Source of the DNA: Candidatus Tidjanibacter faecipullorum
GTDB lineage: Bacteria; Bacteroidota; Bacteroidia; Bacteroidales; Rikenellaceae
Length of the DNA stretch: 64,000 nt
Reading direction: 5' to 3'
NCBI GenBank assembly: GCA_019116245.1
Contig: DXCC01000003.1
Coordinates: 1-64,000 of the forward strand
A model generated the notes under the pieces. That model searched no databases. It was not told the DNA's origin and saw nothing but the letters and a program-made list of their open reading frames with translations. Shown here in pieces: positions 1-6,775 of the stretch; position 1 is the stretch's first letter; the number at the start of each line of letters is the position of its first letter. The translations under genes were made by a program, and so were the position numbers.

Positions 1-323
1 AGTTTCTGCAAAATATTAAATCAATGTGGTATCTTGAAACGGATAATTACCGCAAGCTGTTAGAATTTATTGAATCTGAGCCTTATCAAGTGTTTGTTAT
101 GGGACACTCGTGTGGTAATTCGGATAGAACCCTACTCAATACATTGTTTGAGCATCCTAATTGTTTCTCTATTAAAGTGTATTATCATCAGGAAGCAGCC
201 GATAAAGATAATTATAATGATTTAGTACGTAATATTTACCGTAATTTCAATAATAAATCAGCGGTAAGAAATATAGTGGTAAATCGTACTTATTCTTTGC
301 CATTGGTGCCGGTTGCGCAATAA
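1..323 (+). CDS. AbiH-like abortive-infection protein, C-terminal fragment (5' end outside window)
   Basis: The reading frame is open from the window edge (frame starting at base 3), so the Met at base 24 is internal and only the last ~106 codons are present. The fragment carries VFVMGHSCGNSDRTLLNTLF followed by an H-P-N-C segment and a YYH motif, which I recognise as the C-terminal signature of the AbiH family of phage abortive-infection proteins in Bacteroidales. AbiH proteins are thought to stop phage spread by killing or arresting the infected cell; the mechanism is poorly known. Base composition and codon use are visibly AT-richer than in the genes that follow, which suggests acquisition by transfer. 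It ends with TAA and a weak hairpin follows. Confidence 0.75.
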   Translation, partial: FLQNIKSMWYLETDNYRKLLEFIESEPYQVFVMGHSCGNSDRTLLNTLFEHPNCFSIKVYYHQEAADKDNYNDLVRNIYRNFNNKSAVRNIVVNRTYSLPLVPVAQ

Positions 324-388
324 CAAAAAGCGAGGCGATAGAGGTGTGCCCTCGTTTATGTTTGTATCGATAACCTGAGAATAAATAC

Positions 389-422
389 AGGCGCATGTAC
401 AGGTAAAACCGTGCATGCGCCT
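389..422. terminator. Hairpin between AbiH-like gene and flavodoxin-fold gene
   Basis: Bases 390-400 pair with 411-421 (11 bp with one G-T wobble, extended by A389/T422) around a 10-base loop. It lies between two convergent genes and could end both transcripts, but there is no long T-run on either side, so the terminator role is inferred. Confidence 0.45.
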
Positions 423-442
423 TGTATATGTGGATAGAGATG

Positions 443-997
443 CTATGCTGTCTTGATGGCTGCATCGAGCTGGTCGATGATCTTGCAGTATGGTATGGCC
501 ATGCCTTCGTTTGGCTTGTTGCTCATCTTGCGACGGATGGACGGGGTGTTGAACAGCCAGCTGATCAACTTCACTGACAGCATGCGGCCGATGTTGCGGT
601 GGGGCAGGTCGTCGTAGATGCGTTTGGAGGTGGTGATCTGCGCCGCATATTTGCCCTTGAGGTCGATGCCGGATTCCTTGAGCAATTCGATGAGCCGATG
701 TAGCTGGGCGGGCACGATAAAGGTATAGACGGGGTAGGCGAACAGAATGATGTCGGCCGACCGTACCGCCTCGATGATCGGTGAGAGGTCTTTCTCCAGC
801 GATCGGATGCGTGTCGCTGCTTCGACGATGGTGAAGTGATCTTCCTTGAAGAGTTTCTGCAGGTACAGGACGCTGTGCTGGGTTGTGCTGTATTGCCCGC
901 GCGGGCTTCCGTTGATGACGATGACATTCAGGTTTATGAATGTCGTATTAAGTGTTAATCCGGCAGCCTGTTGGGGGCGGAAAATGAAACAAAGCAA
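443..997 (-). CDS. Short flavodoxin-fold NAD(P)H-dependent oxidoreductase-like protein (possibly internally deleted)
   Basis: The N-terminal half has VIVINGSPRG, a flavodoxin-like FMN phosphate-binding loop, followed by SADIILFAYPVYTFIVPAQL, typical of the NADPH-dependent FMN reductase fold. I recall Bacteroidales relatives as clearly longer (roughly 450 residues or more), with a large middle region between the ITTSK motif and a C-terminal LFNTPSIRRKMS segment. Here those two pieces lie close together in about 180 residues, so the gene may be an in-frame internal-deletion derivative. The start is uncertain: relatives begin directly at the NVIVING strand, but that position is CTG here, and the listed ATG adds ~23 atypical residues. 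Redox substrate unknown. Confidence 0.55.
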   Translation of the reverse strand: MLCFIFRPQQAAGLTLNTTFINLNVIVINGSPRGQYSTTQHSVLYLQKLFKEDHFTIVEAATRIRSLEKDLSPIIEAVRSADIILFAYPVYTFIVPAQLHRLIELLKESGIDLKGKYAAQITTSKRIYDDLPHRNIGRMLSVKLISWLFNTPSIRRKMSNKPNEGMAIPYCKIIDQLDAAIKTA

Positions 998-1083
998 GAC
1001 TCAGCGCCTTGCTTTGTTTTCCTAAATGGTTGCACTTTTGGTTGTGCTTGATGTCTAACTTGTTGGTGTTCAGCATGTGTTTG

Positions 1084-1169
1084 TACTCGGAACGGGAATC
1101 GAACCCGTACGGACATCGCTGCCCACGGGATTTTAAGTCCCGCGTGTCTACCTATTCCACCATCCGAGC
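1084..1169 (-). tRNA. tRNA-Leu (anticodon TAA)
   Basis: Read on the minus strand, the 86-nt cloverleaf has acceptor stem GCTCGGA paired with TCCGAGT plus discriminator A, a D-arm with GGTAGACAC, the anticodon loop GACTTAAAATC (anticodon TAA), a long variable arm typical of class II tRNAs, and the T-arm GGGTTCGATTCCC. The 3' CCA is not encoded. The gene sits beside the AbiH-like fragment, and tRNA 3' ends are common integration sites. Confidence 0.97.
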
Positions 1170-1252
1170 AGAGGCTTGGGGTAAAGCGGCGTAAAAATAG
1201 TGATTTTTTCCGAAAAACGGGGTCGGCATGGTGAAATCCCCCCGGGAAAGCG

Positions 1253-1260
1253 TATTTTTG
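1253..1260 (+). promoter_or_regulatory. Bacteroidota -7 box upstream of mscS-family gene
   Basis: TATTTTTG fits the TAnnTTTG consensus and lies ~64 bases upstream of the ATG. No clear -33 TTG element is seen at the usual spacing. Confidence 0.45.
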
Positions 1261-1323
1261 TGCGAAGTGTCCGATACGGCACGATTTATGTTCCCATACG
1301 AATAATCAAATCGATCGAAAGAC

Positions 1324-2283
1324 ATGATACACTTTCTGCAACTGGCCAAACCCAATGTCGATGTCCCGGCCGACAGCGTGGTGATCGACAAACTCAACAA
1401 CCGGTTCCATGAACTGCTCCAGATGAGCTGGTCCGATCTGTCCCACACGTTGATGACCGATCTGATGAAGTTCAGCGGCAAACTCGTCGCCGCCATCATC
1501 GTCTATCTCATCGGCCGCTGGCTGATCCGTTGGCTCGACCGCATGCTCAACAAAATCTTCGAACGGCGCAAACTCGACTCGTCGCTCAACAAGTTCATTC
1601 GCAACATGCTGCGGATCGTGGCCTGGATCTTCCTGCTGCTGATCATCGTCGGCATTCTCGGCATCAAGACGACTTCGTTCCTGGCCATCATCGCTTCGGC
1701 CGGCTTCGCCATCGGCATGGCATTGAGCGGTACGTTGCAGAACTTTGCGGGCGGCGTACTGATTCTGTTGCTCAAGCCGTTCCGCACGGGCGACTACATC
1801 GTGGCCCAGGGACAGGAGGGTTCGGTCAAGGAGATCAACCTCTTCAATACGGTGCTGGCCACGCCGGACAACAAGACGATTATCATTCCGAACGGCAGCA
1901 TGTCGAACAGCATCGTGAACAATGTGACCGATTCGGGAACCCGCCGCATCGAGTGGACGTTCGGCATCGCCTATGGCGACGATTACGACCGGGCACGTCA
2001 GGTACTGCAGGGGCTGATCGACGCCGATGAACGTATTTTCAAGACGCCGGCTTCGCTGATTGCCCTCAGCAATCTGGCCGACAGTGCCGTGCAGATTGTC
2101 GTGCGGGCCTGGGTCAAGGCCGACGATTACTGGAGCGTCTTCTATGACATGAACGAGAAGGTGTACAAGGTCTTCCCGGAGCACGGCCTGACCATTCCGT
2201 TCAACCAGTTGGATGTCAATATCGCCTCGCTGCCGTCGCCGGCTGATGGCCAGCCGGGCAAGACGGATGTGCTGAAGGCATAA
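1324..2283 (+). CDS. Small-conductance mechanosensitive channel (MscS family)
   Basis: A 319-residue protein of standard MscS layout. An N-terminal amphipathic part is followed by hydrophobic segments near residues 57-70 and 98-115. The pore-lining helix (about 117-145) is rich in small residues and contains IASAGFAIGMALSGTLQNFAGG, and leads into the beta domain with GDYIVAQGQEGSV and TIIIPNGSMSNSIVNN. MscS channels sit in the inner membrane and open under tension to release solutes during hypo-osmotic shock. The gene stands alone: tRNA-Leu is divergent upstream and a strong terminator follows, so it is probably monocistronic. Family assignment is secure; ion selectivity cannot be read from sequence. 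Confidence 0.95.
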   Translation: MIHFLQLAKPNVDVPADSVVIDKLNNRFHELLQMSWSDLSHTLMTDLMKFSGKLVAAIIVYLIGRWLIRWLDRMLNKIFERRKLDSSLNKFIRNMLRIVAWIFLLLIIVGILGIKTTSFLAIIASAGFAIGMALSGTLQNFAGGVLILLLKPFRTGDYIVAQGQEGSVKEINLFNTVLATPDNKTIIIPNGSMSNSIVNNVTDSGTRRIEWTFGIAYGDDYDRARQVLQGLIDADERIFKTPASLIALSNLADSAVQIVVRAWVKADDYWSVFYDMNEKVYKVFPEHGLTIPFNQLDVNIASLPSPADGQPGKTDVLKA

Positions 2284-2308
2284 CCCGACCGGAAGAAGGC
2301 ACAGGACA

Positions 2309-2342
2309 ATCCCTGCACGGTACCAATCGTGCAGGGATTTTT
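2309..2342 (+). terminator. Rho-independent terminator after mscS-family gene
   Basis: A perfect 11-bp stem (2309-2319 with 2328-2338) has an 8-base loop and is followed by a T-run at 2338-2342, 25 bases after the stop codon. Confidence 0.9.
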
Positions 2343-2468
2343 GTCAACTCCGTGCGGCGGGCGGCATGCCAGGGCACGGGTCCGGCGGGGCGGTGGCCTG
2401 CGGTTCGGCTAGGGCAGGCGGACGAAGGGCGGTCCCGGCGGGCGGGGCAAAGAGAGACGCTCCGGGAT

Positions 2469-2499
2469 TTTGTACGTAACGCCGATTCTTGTATCTTTG
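2469..2499 (+). promoter_or_regulatory. Bacteroidota promoter for DUF5606 gene
   Basis: TTTG at 2469-2472 and TATCTTTG at 2492-2499 are separated by 19 bases, matching the -33/-7 consensus of the Bacteroidota housekeeping sigma factor. The predicted start site is ~40 bases before the ATG. Confidence 0.8.
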
Positions 2500-2546
2500 C
2501 GTGAAACAAAACAACCTTTAACGTAAACTTAATCGTTTTGAGAAAA

Positions 2547-2981
2547 ATGGAACTGAGAGATATGCTTGCCATTTCGGGTCAGCCCGGCCTGTATCGTTAC
2601 ATTGCACGCAGCAGCAACGGCGTGATCGTGGAGTCGCTGGCCGACGGCAAGCGCATGAATGCTTCCGGTACGTCGAAGATCAGCGCGCTGGCCGAGATTG
2701 CCATCTATACCGAGAGCGAGGAGATGCCGTTGTGGCAGGTATTCGAGAAGATCTATGCCTATACGCAGGGCAAGCCGGCCGTTGATCCCAAAGCCGACGC
2801 CGCCGTACTGAAGAAAACCTTTGCCGAGGTGTTGCCCGACTACGACCGCGAGCGGGTGCATGTGTCGGACATGAAGAAGGTGTTCGCCTGGTATAACCTG
2901 CTGGTTGGTGCGGGCATGACCGATTTCCGCATCGAGAAAGAGGAGCAACAGCCCGCCGAGGAGGCCGAGAAAGCCGAATAG
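2547..2981 (+). CDS. DUF5606 domain protein
   Basis: This 144-residue cytosolic protein has the N-terminus MELRDMLAISGQPGLYRY and the block GVIVESLADGKR, which I recognise as the DUF5606 family conserved across Bacteroidota. Its function is unknown. The ATG at 2547 is chosen over an upstream in-frame TTG because family members begin with this MEL motif. The C-terminal tail (about residues 130-144) is a low-complexity Glu/Ala stretch and probably disordered. It has its own promoter and a terminator-like hairpin after it, so it is likely monocistronic. Confidence 0.85.
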   Translation: MELRDMLAISGQPGLYRYIARSSNGVIVESLADGKRMNASGTSKISALAEIAIYTESEEMPLWQVFEKIYAYTQGKPAVDPKADAAVLKKTFAEVLPDYDRERVHVSDMKKVFAWYNLLVGAGMTDFRIEKEEQQPAEEAEKAE

Positions 2982-3005
2982 ACGCCGGCACAACAATAGA
3001 GTGAC

Positions 3006-3038
3006 AGGGCGTGGAGCTGGTCTCCGCGCTCTTGTTTT
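3006..3038 (+). terminator. Probable terminator after DUF5606 gene
   Basis: A stem of about 8-11 bp (around 3009-3016 with 3022-3030, with wobble pairs) and a short loop is followed by TTGTTTT. Confidence 0.65.
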
Positions 3039-3245
3039 ATGGTACATCGGCGGCCGGTTGGCGTTGTGCAAACTTGATAGGTTGGCAGCAGGTGGTCTTA
3101 TCCGGCGGAAAATGAGTGATTCGGCGAAGCCGCACGTAGCACATTCTGGAGTCGGACCGTCTGGAGTAGGAGTTTGGGACGATGTGTCGCTTTGAATCAA
3201 GCGTTATTTCGACTGGCATAGCGGCGCAATTAGAGAAAAAACAGC

Positions 3246-4583
3246 ATGGATAATTTGTTGAGGAGGACAGTAAGCACGTTCTCGGGGGTACGGATCGGCA
3301 GTACGGTGCGGGCTGGCGTGAAGCGGCTTTCGGTGCTTGATCGGGTGACGGCCGGTATGATCATCAAGGGGGTGTGGTGGTTTCGGGATGGTCTGGACGG
3401 CAGACGGTTGCGCGACGGACTGGTCCGTTTGCTGCAGAGCCGTCCGTGGCTGGCCGGTCGATTGACGGCAGAAGGGGTGGTGTATGATGCCGAGGGTGAA
3501 GTGCCGTTTGTGGAGAGCTCGCTTCCCGAATGCCGGGCAGAAACGGTGCTGGCCGAAAGTAATGCACTCGATCGTTTCGCTCATCCGTTGTCAGTTGCCG
3601 CCTTTCGGCGCGGTCAGGCGTCGCCGCTGACGGTCAGCCTCGTGCATGTGTCGGATGGAGCGTTGCTGTACGTTCAGGGAGCGCACGTTTGTATGGATGG
3701 AAGCAGTTTCTACGGCATGATGGCCGATTGGGCTCGTTTGTGTCGTGGCGAAGCAATCGAACCGGTGGAAGCGGCTTGTCGGCTTACCGATCCGGACTTC
3801 GCCGATGATCCGGCGCCAGCAGCGCATGCAGAGGCATGTGGTTATGTGCGGGTTGGATGGCGTGTACTGGCACGGATAATGTGGAACACCCTGTGTGGTT
3901 TGTCGCGGCGCCGTTTTGCTGTGCGGTTGACAGGGGAACAGGTGGCCGGATTGATAGAGCGGGTCAATGCCCGTCTCGGTACACACTACGGCCGTCATGT
4001 TGTGTTGTCGGCGCTTCTGGCTGCGGCTGAAGTGCGGTTGGGCGGTCTGGATGCCGGGGTGGCATGCCGTCATGTGTCGGTTGTGAATTTGCGCGGACGC
4101 ATGGCGGGTATTCCGCTTCGTTTCGATGGTAACGCCGTGTACAATATTGTTTCGCCCGTCTTCTCTTCGTCCGATAAGGTAGAGGTAGTGGCTGGAATGA
4201 TCGACCGGACGTTGCGCAGTCTGTTTGTCAACGGGGGCGAGCGACTGACGGAGGTCATGCGCTGTTACATGTCTGTCATACGGGACAGGTTGCCTTACGT
4301 GCCGTTCGATGTGGGCGGAATGTATGCCCGGCGGTCGCCGGTGAGTTATGTGAACGATTTTCTGGGCTTCTCTGTCTATGCTCTGGATTTCGGTACGGGC
4401 ACTCCGGCCGCTGTACTTCCTCCCGATTTGCCTGATAAGGTGCGGCTGTGGCCGCTGCCTCCGCAACAGGGCGGGGGTGTGGAAATTCTCTTTACGGGGT
4501 GGCTGGCCGGGAGATGGGCGCGCTGTGGAGATCCGCTGGCGCTGCTGACGGCACTGAGTGAAGGAAAAGAACCGCTCGGATAA
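3246..4583 (+). CDS. BAHD-type CoA-dependent acyltransferase
   Basis: The 445-residue protein carries the full set of BAHD (Pfam Transferase) landmarks in order. The catalytic HxxxDG motif is HVCMDG at 147-152. A VNLRGR...DGNAV block at 280-298 matches the conserved VDxRxR...GNAV segment, and a DFGTG at 381-385 stands where BAHD enzymes have DFGWG, preceded by the expected SYVNDFLGF region. Length also fits (family ~430-460). These enzymes move an acyl group from acyl-CoA to an alcohol or amine; His147 would be the base. No signal peptide is seen, so it is probably cytosolic. The gene stands alone, and its codon use leans more to T-ending codons than its neighbours, which hints at transfer. 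The substrate is unknown. A distant condensation-domain relative is the alternative, but the DFGxG motif favours BAHD. Confidence 0.8.
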   Translation: MDNLLRRTVSTFSGVRIGSTVRAGVKRLSVLDRVTAGMIIKGVWWFRDGLDGRRLRDGLVRLLQSRPWLAGRLTAEGVVYDAEGEVPFVESSLPECRAETVLAESNALDRFAHPLSVAAFRRGQASPLTVSLVHVSDGALLYVQGAHVCMDGSSFYGMMADWARLCRGEAIEPVEAACRLTDPDFADDPAPAAHAEACGYVRVGWRVLARIMWNTLCGLSRRRFAVRLTGEQVAGLIERVNARLGTHYGRHVVLSALLAAAEVRLGGLDAGVACRHVSVVNLRGRMAGIPLRFDGNAVYNIVSPVFSSSDKVEVVAGMIDRTLRSLFVNGGERLTEVMRCYMSVIRDRLPYVPFDVGGMYARRSPVSYVNDFLGFSVYALDFGTGTPAAVLPPDLPDKVRLWPLPPQQGGGVEILFTGWLAGRWARCGDPLALLTALSEGKEPLG

Positions 4584-4706
4584 GAAAAACAGGTCGCTCC
4601 ATACCCCGTCTGGTATGTTTCTTGCAAGAGTCTTTTTAATGAATGGCCGTAGCCCGGTGACCGGAGCCACCGGCGGCCGTTCCGGAAAAAGAAAGGAGAA
4701 GAAACC

Positions 4707-5126
4707 ATGCAAAACAGACGACAACTCTACAAGATGCTTTCCACGGAGCGGTGGAAAGATTCGTCCGTATTTTTCCTGCGGATTTTCGTGGGCGTGATGA
4801 TGCTGATCCACGGCATTGCCAAGATCAACGGGTACGAGATGCTCTTCACGTCGTTTCCCGATCCGCTGGGCATCGGCAGCGGGGCCTCGCTGGTGGTGAC
4901 CCTCTGTGTCGAGATTCTCTGCGCCCTGCTGCTGATCGTGGGTCTGTTCGTGCGGCCGGCCGCCCTGCTGCTGGCACTGACGATGCTGGTGGCCACATTC
5001 TGCGCCTTCCCGGGCGAACCGTTTGCTGCCCACGAACTTTCGTTTGTCTATGCCGGTGCCTGCGTGGCCCTGCTGATTAGTGGCGGCATGCGCTATTCGC
5101 TCGACCGGGTATTTTTCAGAGCGTGA
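4707..5126 (+). CDS. DoxX family membrane protein
   Basis: This 139-residue inner-membrane protein has four hydrophobic segments (about 22-42, 62-82, 85-103 and 112-128). The first contains FFLRIFVGVMMLIHGIAKI, the DoxX signature, and GLFVRPAALLLA follows in the third region. DoxX-like proteins act in quinone or thiosulfate-linked redox or in oxidative-stress complexes, but the role in Bacteroidota is not defined. A good AAAGGAG site precedes the ATG. The alpha/beta-hydrolase-like gene begins 21 bases downstream, so the two are probably co-transcribed. Confidence 0.9.
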   Translation: MQNRRQLYKMLSTERWKDSSVFFLRIFVGVMMLIHGIAKINGYEMLFTSFPDPLGIGSGASLVVTLCVEILCALLLIVGLFVRPAALLLALTMLVATFCAFPGEPFAAHELSFVYAGACVALLISGGMRYSLDRVFFRA

Positions 5127-5147
5127 CCTTATAACCTTCCTGACCTT

Positions 5148-6089
5148 ATGACCGACGCCGATTATCAGACCATCGTATTCGATCTGCCCGACGATTACGA
5201 GGGCGCCGTACGGGCCACGTTGCTGGCGTTGCCCGCCCGGCACAAGAGTTCCTCGGCCGTGCTCTACCTGCACGACTATGTGGACTATTATTTCCAGCAC
5301 CACATGGGGCAGTTTTTCGCCAGTCATGACCGCAATTTCTATGCGCTCGACCTGCGCAAGTGCGGCCGGTCGTGGATGCCTCACCAGCATTTCAACTACT
5401 GCCGCAGCCTGAGCGAGTATTATCCCGAGATCGACCGGGCCATCGACCGCATGCTGGCCGACGGCAACTGCGACATCACGCTGATGGGACTCGGAACCGG
5501 CGGTCTGCTGGCAGCCCTCTATGGGGCCGAGGGAGGCCGTCGCGCCTTTGTCAACCGGTTGATTCTCAACTCTCCCTTCCTGGAGTTCAACAACGGGTGG
5601 CTGACGAGCCGGCTGGCCGGAGCCATTTGTCGCCGTTGGCCCTATGCGACGGCGCGCAATCCGATGTCGACGGTCTATCTTGATTCGATCCGGGCCGACC
5701 GTCACGGAGAATGGGCTTTTGATCCGGTGATGAAACCCTACCGCCTGCCGTCGCTCCCGCTGGCCTGGGCGCTGGCCATGCGGCAGGCGCAGCGCAAGGT
5801 GCAGCAGGGGTTGGGACTGACCATTCCCGTGCTGGTGATGTTTTCCAGCCGCTCGTCGTGGCATCGCCATTGGGATGAGGAAGCGATGTGTACTGACACG
5901 CTGCTGGCCGTATGGCATATCCGTCATTACGCTGCCCAGCTGGGCAGCAATGTGACGCTGGCCGAGATTCGCGGCGGATTGCACGATCTGGTGCTCTCGC
6001 GGTCGGATGTGCGCGAAGAGGCGTTGACCCGCATGGAGTATTTCATCGAGAAGACCAGCCAGGAGTGTACGCCCGGTGCGGACGCGTAA
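5148..6089 (+). CDS. Alpha/beta-hydrolase-fold protein lacking the nucleophile serine
   Basis: A 313-residue protein of the S33/lysophospholipase-like alpha/beta-hydrolase type. The oxyanion region AVLYLHDYVDYYF (37-49) and the strand ending FYALDLRKCGRS (64-75) are normal. At the nucleophile elbow (114-118), however, the sequence is GLGTG where the family has G-H-S-T-G, so Gly116 replaces the serine (codon GGA). The C-terminal region keeps a plausible acid (around WDEE) and the histidine in GGLHDL. It may therefore be a non-catalytic member, or a point mutant. No signal peptide; predicted cytosolic. Likely co-transcribed with the DoxX gene and followed by a strong terminator. Confidence 0.85.
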   Translation: MTDADYQTIVFDLPDDYEGAVRATLLALPARHKSSSAVLYLHDYVDYYFQHHMGQFFASHDRNFYALDLRKCGRSWMPHQHFNYCRSLSEYYPEIDRAIDRMLADGNCDITLMGLGTGGLLAALYGAEGGRRAFVNRLILNSPFLEFNNGWLTSRLAGAICRRWPYATARNPMSTVYLDSIRADRHGEWAFDPVMKPYRLPSLPLAWALAMRQAQRKVQQGLGLTIPVLVMFSSRSSWHRHWDEEAMCTDTLLAVWHIRHYAAQLGSNVTLAEIRGGLHDLVLSRSDVREEALTRMEYFIEKTSQECTPGADA

Positions 6090-6115
6090 TGTGCCTCCGG
6101 AAGATCATGATACGT

Positions 6116-6157
6116 CGAAGGCCGACAAGCAACGTGCTTGCCGGCCTTCGGTTTTTT
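6116..6157 (+). terminator. Rho-independent terminator after alpha/beta-hydrolase gene
   Basis: A 15-bp stem with one mismatch (6116-6130 with 6136-6150) and a 5-base loop is followed by six Ts at 6152-6157. Confidence 0.9.
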
Positions 6158-6169
6158 CGGCGCGACGGA

Positions 6170-6475
6170 CTACCACGTCAACCGTACCGAGACATGATTG
6201 CCGGAGCGCGGAGCAGGGCGGTGCTTGGGAGCCTTTTTCTTGTCGTGTTTCCGTGGTTTGTCGTGTCCGGGCGGCGGCGTTTCGGGTCCGTGGTGTGGCC
6301 GGGCCGGTTTGTGGGCAGGGTGGTGCGGGTCGCCCGGCGCCTGCCACGAATGGGGCGGACGGTGACCGGGCGCAGGCGGCACAGGACCCGGCGTCATGGG
6401 CCGTACGGTGCACGAGGCTACCGCCAGTGCGGCGGCCAGGATCCCAGCGAGGGACAATATGCGGCTGATTTTCAT
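6170..6475 (-). CDS. Small His/Pro-rich lipoprotein
   Basis: The 101-residue protein begins with a lipoprotein signal (hydrophobic core at 5-21, lipobox AVASC, lipidated Cys22). The mature part is almost entirely Pro, His, Arg, Lys and Gly, with about 14 histidines in PHH, PHHP and GHRPPH clusters, so it is probably disordered and may bind divalent metals. The Lys-rich stretch near 75-85 is strongly basic. I do not recognise a named family. It ends with TAG, convergent to the hydrolase terminator. A -7 box lies ~90 bases upstream of the start. Confidence 0.75.
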   Translation of the reverse strand: MKISRILSLAGILAAALAVASCTVRPMTPGPVPPAPGHRPPHSWQAPGDPHHPAHKPARPHHGPETPPPGHDKPRKHDKKKAPKHRPAPRSGNHVSVRLTW

Positions 6476-6775
6476 GATTCTCGGTTTTTAGGTTCAACGA
6501 ATGGGGTAGTGAGGCCTGTCCGGTACGGCGGAACGGTTATCCGCACCGAGGGGATAGCCTTTATCAAAGATAGTGAAAAAAGGTTGTCTGTCGATGTGCA
6601 GGGTCTGTTTTTTGGCGTCCTGCTCGCGGGGCGTATATCACCGCGAGAGGAGGAAACCGTTCGTCCGGTTTCGCAGGTGCGGGTACGGGGTGCGGTAGCG
6701 GCTGGCGCAAAACACGCAGGGCCGACCCGTTTCCGGATCGACCCCGCCACCTTATATGAATATGAAAAGTGTGGG
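6476..6775. other. Intergenic region between lipoprotein gene and pilus locus 1
   Basis: 300 bases with no convincing gene. It holds the -7 box of the lipoprotein gene (6565-6572) and two short inverted repeats, 6623-6629/6641-6647 and 6653-6659/6666-6672, downstream of the last fimbrillin gene. These may help end the pilus transcript, but neither has a T-run. Confidence 0.5.
6565..6572 (-). promoter_or_regulatory. Bacteroidota -7 box for His/Pro-rich lipoprotein
   Basis: CAAAGATA on the plus strand reads TATCTTTG on the minus strand, a full TAnnTTTG match. No clear -33 element. Confidence 0.5.
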
